This document shows, in pieces, positions 34,793 to 45,328 of a DNA stretch of 64,000 nt. This stretch comes from Ceriagrion tenellum (lineage: Eukaryota; Arthropoda; Insecta; Odonata; Coenagrionidae). The translations under genes were made by a program, and so were the position numbers. Under the pieces are notes generated by a model. It was not told the DNA's origin. It was given only the letters and a program-made list of their open reading frames with translations, and made no database searches. The stretch lies in assembly GCA_963169105.1 (NCBI GenBank), contig OY720632.1, positions 55,771,136 through 55,835,135 on the forward strand. Reading direction: 5' to 3'. Numbering within the stretch: position 1 is the first letter of the stretch; each line of letters starts with the position of its first letter.

Positions 34793-35824
34793 AAAATTGG
34801 AGTAATTTATAGGAATTGATACCTCGACGTATATTCCCTTTAACTCTTGATGGTGAAATTTATGGATCGATGGCACTCGCATAATATTGTTGGCAAGCTG
34901 TGTTTTAAATGTCGTCTCTTGTTATGTTTTATTGCATCTCTAAAACTATTGTTCTCAGGCGAAACGTTTCCGAGGGAGCCTTTTTTTCCCCGATTCAAAA
35001 TTATTCAAATGTTGTGAAAGGTGATAAGGGTGGAGGTGGGTGGGAATTGAAAGAAGGAAAGATTTTTCAGCACGGTGGAGATTTTTGGTTTTAGGGAAAA
35101 GCCCGCGGATGGGAGCGGGTCCTAAGGGAGTGGTCGTGTGAATCGGAGCGACTTGAAATTCTTATCTGCATATTAGAACTATTGTATGTACTCGTATGAA
35201 ATTCAAACAGTAGTAATAAAAATACAACACGCTTAGCTTAAGGCATCGTTTACATTTTATTGCTCCAAAAGCTTATAATTCTACTGCATTGGGAGAGGAT
35301 TGATTCGAAATTGTGTATCATTTGGACGTAATGCCATTTATGTTATGTTCCAATATTCTCTCGACGACCACTTTTTTATTAAAAAAAGCTTTGTCAATCG
35401 CACAGGAGTGGATAAAGCAGACTTTAATCAGGCCGTTGAAACCTGCGGAGGAAATGTCGGTGCGAAGTATAATATGAAAAATTAACTAGGTGCGGTTCTT
35501 GCAGGCTCTCTACTTCCGCGCGATTCTTATTTCCATTTCGTCGTAACTCACGTCCCAGATTTCCCCATCGTTAGTTAACTTCCACTCCATCGACAAGCTT
35601 TATTGGGGTAGGCGTCATTCTTTAGGCCTTAAGATCGTGTTAATGAGTTTTAGGTGGCCTGCGATACTCGGTAAATATAGCGGAATGTTATGTAGCTACT
35701 AAAATACTGCAGGAAAAATGCATTATCTGTTGGATATCGGAAAGAGTTTGCTTTCTATCATGGACGAATTATTTTCACTGAACGAGTAATTTCTTTTTGC
35801 TTCGTAGGGCGAGACTAAAATATG
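34793..35824. other. Presumed intron, no gene seen
   Basis: AT-rich; no coding or repeat signal recognised. Confidence 0.4.
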
Positions 35825-36012
35825 ATAGCAGTGAAGGTTTTTGGGCTCTCTTCCGCGTAGTTCCATTGTCGTAGACGACAGTTTCGGTAGCATTACAGAT
35901 ATCTGAAGAAGGTATCTGAAGATATCTGAAGAAAGTAGCTGTAATGCTGTCGAAACTGTGGTCTACGACACCGAAACTACGCGGATCAGAGCCCGATTAA
36001 CCTTCACTACCG
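35825..36012. repeat. Fold-back repeat, arms about 74 bp, with hammerhead-like core
   Basis: 35,825-35,898 and 35,939-36,012 are inverted copies (shared blocks GCAGTGAAGG, GGGCTCT, CCGCGTAGTT, GTCGTAGAC, CAGTTTCG, AGCATTACAG). The 40-nt spacer holds three CTGAAGA motifs (35,903, 35,916, 35,926). The third is followed by a 5-bp stem (GTAGC/GCTGT), GAAAC (35,952-35,956) and GTC (35,961-35,963). This order, CUGANGA - stem II - GAAA - short stem III - GUC, is that of a hammerhead ribozyme core. Penelope-like elements are known to carry hammerheads in their terminal repeats, and a Penelope relic lies 1.1 kb to the right. Stem I pairing is poor, so activity is doubtful. Confidence 0.6.
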
Positions 36013-37079
36013 TCTCTGCGACTCAGTGGAAGCCATCGAGTTTAAAATGTGTTTTCTAATACGTTCGCAATAGTGAGTGGAAAAAGTCTGAAGCTGTATC
36101 ACAGGGTATTGGGCGAGTAGGAAGAGGTGGCGCGATGTTCGATGGTTCGGTTACTAGGAAATATTTTCATGAGGTGACTTCGAGGCGGACTGATGGCGCC
36201 GCGAGAGGAAGAATCACATTCCATTTCGAAGATGTGCTTGGGGAAGTGAAGTGTATATGCGAGTCTAAAATATTCAGCTTAGTGGAATATCTCTAGCCGT
36301 CTCTTATGCGTATGGTATACTGCATTTTTTTGCATTGGATTAGAGTTAGAAAATTCACTGCATACTACCTTACTCAGTGGTTCGAAACTAAATTGTATGA
36401 TTTTAAGTGTACTTCAAGTGTGTTTCAAGGTACTTCTCAGTGGTTTTCTCAGGTTTGAGGGTTCATTGATTGGGGCCTAATGCGCTTTTCAAGGATATAG
36501 AGTTTTACTTACTTAATCATTGTATATGGGGAGGTTCCGCGACCTATTCAGTTGTTTCTAAACAAGTAAGTCTTTCAAATATTTCAAATATTCAAGGTTA
36601 CTCTCGAAGCGAGGTAAGTGAGTGTTTAATACTTAATATCAATCTTTTATGCTTTTTGAACTGCTATTGAGATTGCCTTTCTCGTAGAATAAATGTAGCA
36701 TGTAAAAGAGTAGTTTCTCTCGAGGACAGCTAAGGAAAGACAATACTTTTTTAAAAAGTCATTACTTTTTTAATCCAGCGAGAGTTGACACCTAAGCATC
36801 ATCATCAGGAAGAATTGCACCGGATGCATATGAATTATCCTTGAAAGGACTTTTGTAATTGATAAGCTTCTTCTCAACGGCTCGCCCGCTGATGCCAATA
36901 GTTGAGTCCAGGATTTTCTTCAAGAAAAGGCGATTCGTTGTTTCACCAAGTTACCTTCCTACTTGTGACCTGCATATTAATGAGATTAATAATAATTGCT
37001 TGAAATCACATAATTTAGTTTCAACAAATTTAAAGAATTATGAATAGTAATATTTCTGGCACATATTTTTATATTTTCC

Positions 37080-38230
37080 GCGAAGGCTTCCGCAGAGTAT
37101 TTGAGATGAAGAGGATAGTTTTCCCGGTCTTCTTCCGCTTCCATCCATTTTTATGGATAATATTTCGCCAGCGTTCCAGTTGGCATCTTCAGGTCCGCTG
37201 AAGTATCGACGCAGGGTTTGAACCGTCCTTTAATACTACTTTGAACTACTTTAATGCTAATAATAATCCATTCTGGCGGCTTCGGGTAGAGGTTGTGTCC
37301 TGATTGATCCATTCTACTGAAGACCCGTTTCCACGCGGTAGCGAGAGTGTAGCCGTCCTCTCAGTTGAAGTTTTTTTCGGCCTTTTTGCTATTTTTATTG
37401 CTACCCGTATGATTCTAGGGAAATAGCGGCCTCCTTATCTCATTAATGTGGTATTGTCCAAGTCAGTGTTATGTGTGGGCTCACTCAACTGATGTTCTGC
37501 TCGCCGAATGGCGGAGTTGTCGATTTTTCACGGCTCCCATATGTTCTTGAAGCCGGAATTTCAGTGCTCTTGAGGTCTAGCCGCTGTAGGAGTGGACGCA
37601 TCTGCACTTAATTTTGTATATTCCTCCGAATGTCTCGGTATTTCTGCGGGGATGCGGTCCTTGGAATTGAGGAGGATGTCTGCTGTTTTCGTTACGCATT
37701 TGAACCTCGTCGTGACATTGTAATTGCGGAGGGCTCTCGAATCTTCTTTACTATGGTTCCGGCGACGTACGGCATGATAGCGTATCCTCTAGGTTTTTCC
37801 CTTTAGGGCTCTCGTCGCCTGAGTTGTCGGCGGTCCTTTCAAGGGCTGTCAGTTTCTTCTGCTCGTCATTTTTCGTTGTAATGAGTCTAGTTTCTCGCCG
37901 GAAGCCATTCATCTGAAAGGTTTTCAACAGATGCTGTTTTTCTTTGTCTATGGAAGCAGCGTCAAATAGAGAGCATGCTCGGTGGAACAATGTTTTTATG
38001 ACTGCGGTCTTCTGTTGAGGATGATGATGGGAGTCTGCGTGAAGACTTTGGTCAGTATGGGTGTTTTTGCGGAATACTGAATGTCCCAAAGACCCATCTT
38101 CTTTCTTCTCAACCAGGATGTCCTGAAAAGGTAGGCGATTGGTCCTTTCCATTTCCATTGTAAAGGTTACGGCGGCGATTTGTCCATTAAATTGTTTCAG
38201 GAACTTCTGCAGTTCATCATGAAATCTATA
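37080..38230 (-). mobile_element. Penelope-like element relic (end of RT to GIY-YIG tail)
   Basis: On the - strand, from about 38,230, the frame reads 'HDELQKFLKQFNGQIAAVTF', 'TMEMERTNRLPFQDILVEKK', 'GSLGHSVFRKNTHTDQSLHA' and 'KTAVIKTLFHRACSLFDAAS'. This is the characteristic end of Penelope RT ('F.E.E.....PFLD.L......G.....YRK.THTDRYL...S.HP...K..V...L..RA'). It stops at 37,751. After a frameshift the linker and endonuclease-side remains follow: 'MPYVAGTIVKKIRALRNYNV', 'NSAIRRAEHQLSE', 'TDLDNTTLMR', 'YFPRIIRVAIKIAKRPK' and 'EDGYTLATAWKRVFSRMDQ'. The GIY-YIG catalytic motif itself is not recognisable. The copy is truncated at the RT side, where a SINE lies just beyond. Confidence 0.85.
37163..37192 (-). 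ncRNA. Hammerhead-like motif at the Penelope element's 3' end
   Basis: On the - strand: CTGAAGA (37,192-37,186), T, a stem GCCA (37,184-37,181) and TGGC (37,170-37,167) around a 10-nt loop, then GAAA (37,166-37,163). This is the CUGANGA - stem II - GAAA core expected of hammerhead ribozymes known from Penelope-like elements. A following 6-bp hairpin (ATCCAT/ATGGAT) could stand for stem III, but the cleavage triplet is not clear. Confidence 0.4.
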
Positions 38231-38312
38231 GAATTTAGTCTCGTAAAAAAATCTTATTTATCCTATGATACCAAAATATTAGACCTTTACTGTTCAACAG
38301 TATGGTATATAT

Positions 38313-38495
38313 GGCGCCGGTGGCGGTGGGGTAAAGTCATCGCCTGCGGGTCGCGGGTTCGAATCCCGCCTGGGTAGTTTATTCGCTGCCCAGGACATGG
38401 ATTTGTGTTTTAGTCAAAGTCGAGTTAATTGTATGAAAGAGGACGGTAGAGTCCTAAATTCGCTCAAAAATAAAGACAAATTATTATAATTACGA
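38313..38495 (+). mobile_element. tRNA-derived SINE (second family)
   Basis: A perfect B box GGTTCGAATCC (38,356-38,366) sits in a good T-arm (GCGGG/CCCGC). The upstream half (GGCGCCGGTGGCGGTGGGGTA) has a weak A box and cannot form a tRNA acceptor stem with the 3' side, so this is a SINE head and not a tRNA gene. A short body and an AT-rich ATTATTATAATT tail near 38,480-38,495 follow. It lies about 80 bp beyond the truncated end of the Penelope relic. It shares only the B box with the SINE at 24.8 kb. Confidence 0.7.
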
Positions 38496-39765
38496 TGAAA
38501 AAATATTTTCCTGAGGATATGCTGAAGCTGTGTGAGCTAAAAAGGTTTTACTTTTTTAATCAAGAAGTTCGAACGTACTGATCGTACGTACCTGAAAATT
38601 TAACGTTTCGAAGACCGTATGTTTTATTAATTATTTTTGTAAAATATAATTTATTCTGACTTGCCAAAGTTCTTTTCATAAAACAGTAAAATCCCGTTGT
38701 TTGTATGAAAATACAAAAATCCTGACGAAGTCATTTTCAGTGTACAGCTTGAAAAAATACATCAAGTAAAGGGAAAATCTTAAATAAATGTCATTTTGTC
38801 TGAAAATTTTAGCCTTAAAATAAAATTTTGACAATAATGTTTACCTATCACTTTTTAAGCTGCTTAGATTATAAATTAAATTTTGAACAATTTCTTGATC
38901 ATGGCAAGAAAAGTTAAGTGATAAATCTCGCTCAAACTGCTGTAATGGCGAAGATGAAGAAGTTGTAGTGAGGGGAATAGGAATATGGATCGACAGGGGA
39001 GCGCTATGGAGCGCATGGCTGTAACTGCTTCAGTATCCAAAGAGGGAGCCGTGGGGAGGAGTTCAGAGGACCGTGGAATAAACACTGGAATCTAGGCACA
39101 TAGTATATATACATAGAGCGGCTGAGGGTGGCTCGAGAAGGCACTTGACGACTAGCTTACCCCTCGCCCTCCTCTCCTTAACCCTCCACCCAGTGCTCAC
39201 TGCCTCACACTTCACCCTGAACACTCGCGGCCGGACGAAAGCTCAATAGGAAGGGGATGGAAGGTAATCGTGATTTTTTTTATTTGCAGTAGTGAGGGGT
39301 GCGTGTTTCACATCGCAAATGAGTTGGATGTATGAGGAGTTCATGCCTCGCTTGCACGCCCTACGCCTCGCAATACTACCACCTCTCTCCTGCTTCTCCT
39401 CGTCATCTACCTCCCGACTCCTCTCTGACTTTCGTGCCTTTGAGCGTGATTTCTCGCTCTTCAGCGCTTTATGCGTGCTGTTTACCGAAGGGGATTGAGG
39501 CTGATAAATCTGTAAGCCTCCCTGAGTCAAGTATAGTATTTCATTGCGCGAAAGAAGTCTAATCAGATGAGACAAGAGAAATACTAGCGGATTAATTTAT
39601 TGTCCTGTGTGTAAATATTTCCAACTTCTGACCAATTTTCCTTAAAAGTATTCTACCGGTAAAACGTAGGTTTTATTGAAAGTCAGAGAAACTCCTCCCG
39701 GTTTTCTACTCTCTCAGGGTCCTGTATTCGTAGTGTTTCTTTTTTCGCCTGAGGGGTCTACCCTT
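38496..39765. other. Presumed intron, no gene seen
   Basis: Contains a TATA-like GTATATATACATA at about 39,102-39,114. Overlapping frames on both strands occur at 39,243-39,575, with Lys/Arg/Glu/Ser-rich translation on the - strand. No exon could be supported. Confidence 0.35.
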
Positions 39766-39769
39766 CATC

Positions 39770-40740
39770 ATTCCGTCCATAACTCCTGTTCACTTTCTTC
39801 CCCTTCCTCGCTTATCTAACATGCTTCCGTCTGTCTGTCTTGTGCTACCCATCGTCTCTAATAAATTTCTCCATCCACCAACTCTGCCTACTTTCTCTAC
39901 TGCCTAATTCCACTACTGTCTGGTTTCACGCAGAAGTTTCTTATCCTCGCCCACATTCCCAAGATCTTCCTCGTTAGTTTTTCTCCATCCACCGCACCTT
40001 CTCCATCCTTCTCATTACCCATATCTCGAACGTCTGCTGTCTACTCTCGTCCTCCTTTCTGAGGATCCAGGTTTCACCACGTTACAACGCTAAATTCCAG
40101 ATCAAGCTCTTCACCAGCCTCTTCTTCTCATCCTTACCCAAGAGCCACGTCATCAGCTCTCTTCATTACTATACGCTTCCATAGCGTCGTTCTCCTCCTT
40201 ATGTCTCAGCTACTATGTCCATTTTCTTCTAGCGTTCTACCCAAGTAATTAAAGTGATCTACTTACTCTAGTTTGTTCCCTCGTGCTCTAATAACCAGCC
40301 TCACTTTCTTTGTCCTAGAGAATCTCATAACTTTTTTTATATAAGTAATTGATCTTCATTCCGAATATCCCGCTCTGCATTTCTAAACCATCTACCAATG
40401 CCTGTAGTCCCTTCGAAGATCCACTCACCAACACCTGACCATCCGCGAATCTAACAGACTTTATCAGCTGCCCTACTAATTTGATTCCCTCATCAAGTTC
40501 TCTCCTCGGCCTGTCTTACCACTTCATGAGCGTAAATGTTAAAAATCAAAGTGGACAACAGACAAACTTGCCTTGCCCCCGCGTCCTATAGTTGCCCACC
40601 CTGATTATTGTCAGCCACCCTCACCTGTGCCCTATGGACAATGTATAAGTTTTGGATTAGTCTCCTGTCTCACCAATATATCCCCATATTACCAAGTATC
40701 TGAAATATTTTTTTCCCAATTTACTCCGTCAAACCGCTAA
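39770..40740 (-). mobile_element. Non-LTR retrotransposon relic (RT finger/palm to C-terminus)
   Basis: The - strand translation, over several stops, gives 'LIFNIYAHEVV', 'IKSVRFADGQVLVSGSSKGL' (the FADD catalytic box with its second Asp changed to Gly), 'GIFGMKIN', 'KVMRFSR', 'VDHFNYLG', 'LKSLIWNLAL', 'ETWILRKEDESRQQTFEIWV', 'MRRMEKVRWMEK'. The order and wording are those of the insect LINE group with an 'AFEMW.WRRM.KI.W' tail. The catalytic change and stops show it is inactive. It runs opposite to the RTE-type endonuclease piece at 30.5-32.1 kb and would correspond to the part missing there. Confidence 0.8.
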
Positions 40741-40744
40741 ACAC

Positions 40745-42066
40745 CTAAAAACAATCAAGATTAATGGGAATGCTCCCTTTATGGAATTACCAAATTTTAG
40801 AGTTGCTCTTAAATCAGTACGACTCCATTCCAAGGATATGTTTCATTAATAGGATAATAACAGGAGGAAAAATAATTTTCACCTAAAAGGGTGGCTTTAA
40901 TATACAAACACTAAAATGTCAATCAATCCATTATTCGTGAATAGTTGAAATAAAAAATGTACGTAATAATGTACTGAATATTTATTTTAAACTATCGATA
41001 ATTCATCTCAATCTCATTCATTACAGGTGCCGTCTATATTTCGTTGAGAAACTTTTAAAAAATGCAATACATAGCAATTATGATACCATATTTTAGTTTT
41101 TATAGTTGAGTATGCTTGCTGATTGAGGGAATAGTATTTTAATCGATCAGTGATAATATGCATGGTGGTATATGTACCTTAATGGTTTGTGGTCTTTTTT
41201 TTGCTGTTCTGGTGTGTGCTACGTCAGGAGCTGAAGTGACTCTATTTATTATTTTCACGTATTTCCCAAAAGGGATTATGAATATTTATCACTAAAATTT
41301 GGATGGATATCAGAAGTGCGTGATGTGAATTACGTATTTACTTATTACTTGTTTTGTTGACTGCATGAGATATTCTTTTTATTACGTAGACATGGACTGC
41401 AAGTGGAACGATTCAAGCCTTGCCAGTTGGATATGAAAAATTACCTTGTGTTATTTTACCATTATCCCATCGATGATCAATTCAAGAGTTACTGCACCAT
41501 CGTAGGTTGGGAGCATGAATACGCGTGAGGTATAAAAACCATTTTTCCTCTTTTTCTCCGTTTATTTAAGACTCAGCCTAAAGTACGAGTGCCTTTCTGC
41601 AAGGATAGTTCTGCTTTATTTCATGCGTGCATCTCACGCTCACATGTTTTCATGTGACATGTTATCTTCCCATGGATTGTAACACGGCCATCTGGAATGA
41701 CGATAACTCAAGGCGATTTTATCCCATGTAGAGGACCCAGGTAAATTCACTCATTCACTGTGTTCCAGATTTGACCGTAGGTACATAAGGATTTCGGTTA
41801 ATGCCTGTCACTCACTAATGTAACTCTTCATCACTCGCGTAGTGGATGGTGGGCGTCCGGCAGCTTTATCTGGTCATTTCCTATAGTCGTTTTGGACTCT
41901 AAGCCCTATACATTCATCTACCTTCGTATTTGAAATATCCCTTCTAGTTTTTCATATTATTCAGTGTAGTTACAAAAAGTAATTTTCTTTGATAATTTCT
42001 TAATATTTTAGTCTGATAGATAGAGTAGCAAGTACTTGGGTTTCAGATTCAAAGCGACTAATCTCA
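40745..42066. other. Presumed intron, no gene seen
   Basis: AT-rich; no recognised feature. Confidence 0.4.
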
Positions 42067-42068
42067 TA

Positions 42069-45000
42069 CGGCCGTATTCATAGATTCCTTAGTGAGCTAC
42101 TATCGGCTTAGTAGCGCACAAACTAGTCGCCAACTAAGAAAATCGTATTCATAGACTGCTACTAAGCTCAGCAGCGCCAAGTGAGCCACTATTTTAGTAG
42201 CTGATTCTTAAACACTCTCGCCTTGTTTATAGGCGCTACTAAATATGGCGGTCTGTCACAAGAGGCTCACCTCGGGTGATAACCTGAAGCCATTACGGAG
42301 ATTTTAGGCGAAAATACCAAAGATACTTGTGGAATTGCTTTTCTCAATGCTGGCGGATGCGACGTGTCGTACTGTTGCTGGATCAAACTGAGCATTTTTA
42401 TTATTTGTTCTAAGTCCACGACACCGTGTTGTGGTACTCCGTAATGCTTCATGAGTGTTTTATTCAACGAAAAAGGAAGAGTTAGTGAGATGATTACTGT
42501 GGTTTCGAGCGTCGTAAGGTAGTTATCATCTCTTCTTCATCTCGTTTCATCAATGCTACGCCTCACAGCTTTATAAAGTGCATAAATCGTTGTGTGTGTA
42601 TTGACTGTTTTTGAGGGTAACAATTGCATTTTTAAATTCCTCTGGCCTTAGTACTGTTCATGTGGGTTTAGATGATTACTCGATGAGAATACAGCCCATT
42701 TTAAAGAATGTGTCCAGCAGGAAGCCTCGTCAACAATTTACTAGTGCATATTAGTTTTCGTGACTACTGCATCACGTGAGGTGCTTCAGAGTAATTAACT
42801 CGAGCATATTACGATTGTTGTCGTATAAATATGTTTTACATTGGTATAAAGACGCACAATTGTTATCTAAATGAATTATAATGATTTCGCACAGGTAATA
42901 ATTGTAGTAATGAGTCTGTTCACATCATAGCGCTGGTTTGTTTACATTCTGCCGTAAATTTATATTTCGTTTCGTTTTTGTTTTGGTAGCAGAACATTGT
43001 TATGGTTCACACCAAGGTGGTTCACACAGTGATAGAAACTTCTTCCAGCGGGGCGATTATGTAACTGTGATAGGGGTGAGAGCGACGTCGTTGCCAGGGG
43101 CAACGTCATACGTATGACGGAGGGCGATAGCAGCGATTATGTAACCGTGATAGCACTTTTTATCACCTTCCCGCCGTCATAGCGTATCACGCTCGAAATT
43201 GAAGGTGATAGGCGTCATAAGGTATCGGATATACGTGCGAATACGTTGAATAAATATTTAATTACAGTAGTCCATGCCCAATTTACTAACTTTGAGTTTA
43301 TGAATGACTTTCACAAAGCAGTACGATTAATTATTACAGGAGAATAAATTATCTTAGTTCTTTAAAGAAGATAAATTCGATTATTTACTTATATTTTCAC
43401 TGTTTAAAGCATTATAGAATTTTTATCGCACACGAATTTAATATAAATTCTAAAAAATGCTTATTGTTAACAATTCACAATTGTCATTATTGTAACTTGA
43501 GTTACCTAGACAGTATGATAGCCATGAATGTACGCCTTCATATAATAGACGGTAGGTTTATTGACGTGTGTTAGTTTCGCTCTTTATATATTTGTTTGCT
43601 AAGACAACCGTGAATGACGGTAAGAGTTGCGATGATAAAGTGTTCTGGTCGTTTTAGGATTTGCTGTTATAATCCTATGCAATTTACGCACTCTACTGTG
43701 GCAATGTACTGTAGGTGGACGTATAAAACTTCAGCTGCCGTTCAGCTGCACAGCCCACTCGACTGATACTTTCAAAGGCACACTTGAATAACTCTGCGAA
43801 CTTTTTGATGGCTCATGTATATGACAATTTCGAAAGAGTTCCAATATAGAAAGGAACTTAAAAAGTTACACAAGTTTGCATTATGTTAATACCTAGGTAC
43901 CTTAGGTGTAATGAATAACCAGCACGTCATCTCATACATATAACGTAAACGGAACTAATACCGTTTAATGTGCATTGAAGTAATTTTCAATGAAATTGAT
44001 AATGCGACGGAGAGGTTTGAATTCATAACAAATCTGCGATGTATTTGCAAGACATTGTAACCTTATATTACAAACGAACTCATAACGATAACAACATGAT
44101 TCACTTCCACTAAAATTAATATGATGTGTTAGGTACGTTATAACATATTTAACACAATATTTAATTCCTAAACATACAAAAATGAATAATGTGGAGTACT
44201 TAAACTCTAGTGCCGCCGACATCGTTTCAGCTGCTCAACACGCCGCAACTGTTTGCTTGGAATGTGTCGATGATTTTCATTGGCTGTTCAATTTTTCTGT
44301 TGCTACCAACCTACAGGAAGCCCATGACCGTCATACGTGCTATCACGGTGCTATGACGGTGCCTTACATGATCGCTCGATGACGCCGACCGTCATAGGAG
44401 GCCGTGATAGCTATCGCCCGCCGTCATCGCTCTCACAGTTACATAATCGCCCCGCAGTGCTTCAGCAGTCATTTCATCGCATCATATTTTATGCTTTATC
44501 TTCTACGTGGATAAGTTAAATCAGTTTCGTTTTATTTAATGCTCAGAAAGGATTCGTGAAGGGACATATAGATATTCAGATTAAATAGTGACAATGTCCG
44601 CTGTACCGTGTGCATGTTCGTTTTTCGTTTACAAAATGATGGTTAGTGTGCGGATGTGAGTAATGTTACATTTTCTATGTTAATACCAGAAATTATCCGT
44701 TAACTAAAGGCAAGCAACATCTATTTTGAGTGTTTTTATATTGATGGAACGGTGGATACCTCGAAAGATAGTCCTGTATTTGTTTAAATATAACTGATAC
44801 CTTAATATGGTACGATTGGATGGAGTTAGTTCAACTTTGATGTGGTGAAGCTCTAGTGTTACCAAATGACTTTATGAACGATCTGTGCAAGTTTGTGGTG
44901 TATTAATACGTGTGGCAAAAAATAAAGTTTATGACAAGCATGTATTCCCGATTTTTATATACAATAACAATAAAATTTTATGGAAGATTTGTCGGAATTA

Positions 45001-45328
45001 TGATGGTAATGCTAAAATATGGGGAAATTAGAGCATTTAACGATGGCCTCACTGTAGCAATATTGATGTGTGACATACGAATTCTCGTACAATGAAGCCA
45101 GTTGCAGTGTTGCCAAGCGTTGCTTCATTTTTTCTAGGCTAGTCGCTACCGACAATTATGTACTCCGCTACGATAGCGGCGATAGTAGCATACTAGGTTA
45201 GTAGCTCCTAGTAGCTCACTGGAAAGGATCTATGAATACCATTTTTAGTATGCGACTAAGTGCTCTTAGTAGCTGACTAAGTTAGTCGCCTACTAGCGCC
45301 TTTTGGCTGAAATCTATGAATACGGCCG
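42069..45328. mobile_element. TIR (fold-back-like) element, 3,260 bp, host of a nested element
   Basis: The two ends are exact inverses for 18 bp (CGGCCGTATTCATAGATT, 42,069-42,086 and 45,311-45,328). The core motif CGTATTCATAGA recurs inside each end: at 42,144-42,155 on the left (71 bp in), and as GGTATTCATAGA on the inverted strand at 45,229-45,240 on the right (84 bp in). Both subterminal 200 bp are crowded with GCTACTA/TAGTAGC and CTTAGT words. After removing the nested 1,406-bp element plus one CAG, about 1,850 bp remain. A short - strand frame at 42,267-42,467 ('MNKTLMKHYGVPQHGVVDLE...') is the only coding-like content and is unrecognised. No transposase and no clear target duplication (flanks ATA and ATT) were found. 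Confidence 0.75.
43049..44454. mobile_element. Nested TIR element, 1,406 bp, with CAG target duplication
   Basis: Both ends start CGGGGCGATTATGTAACTGT and continue GA, a 22-bp exact TIR. CAG stands on both sides (43,046-43,048 and 44,455-44,457), a probable 3-bp target duplication. The subterminal zones repeat the end motif (GCGATTATGTAACCGTGATAG at 43,133-43,153, 80 bp inside the left end) and contain many GTGATAG and CGTCAT words, plus the palindrome CGTCATACGTATGACG at 43,104-43,119. The interior is AT-rich. A frame at 44,182-44,382 is short and unrecognised. It is non-autonomous. Confidence 0.8.

Noticed and set aside
38313..38385. tRNA gene with perfect B box
   Set aside because: The T-arm is good but no acceptor stem or convincing anticodon arm forms; a body and AT-rich tail follow, so it is a SINE head.
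39243..39575. Lys/Arg/Glu-rich - strand frame as a host exon
   Set aside because: Low-complexity composition, no clear donor, overlapping + strand frames of similar length.
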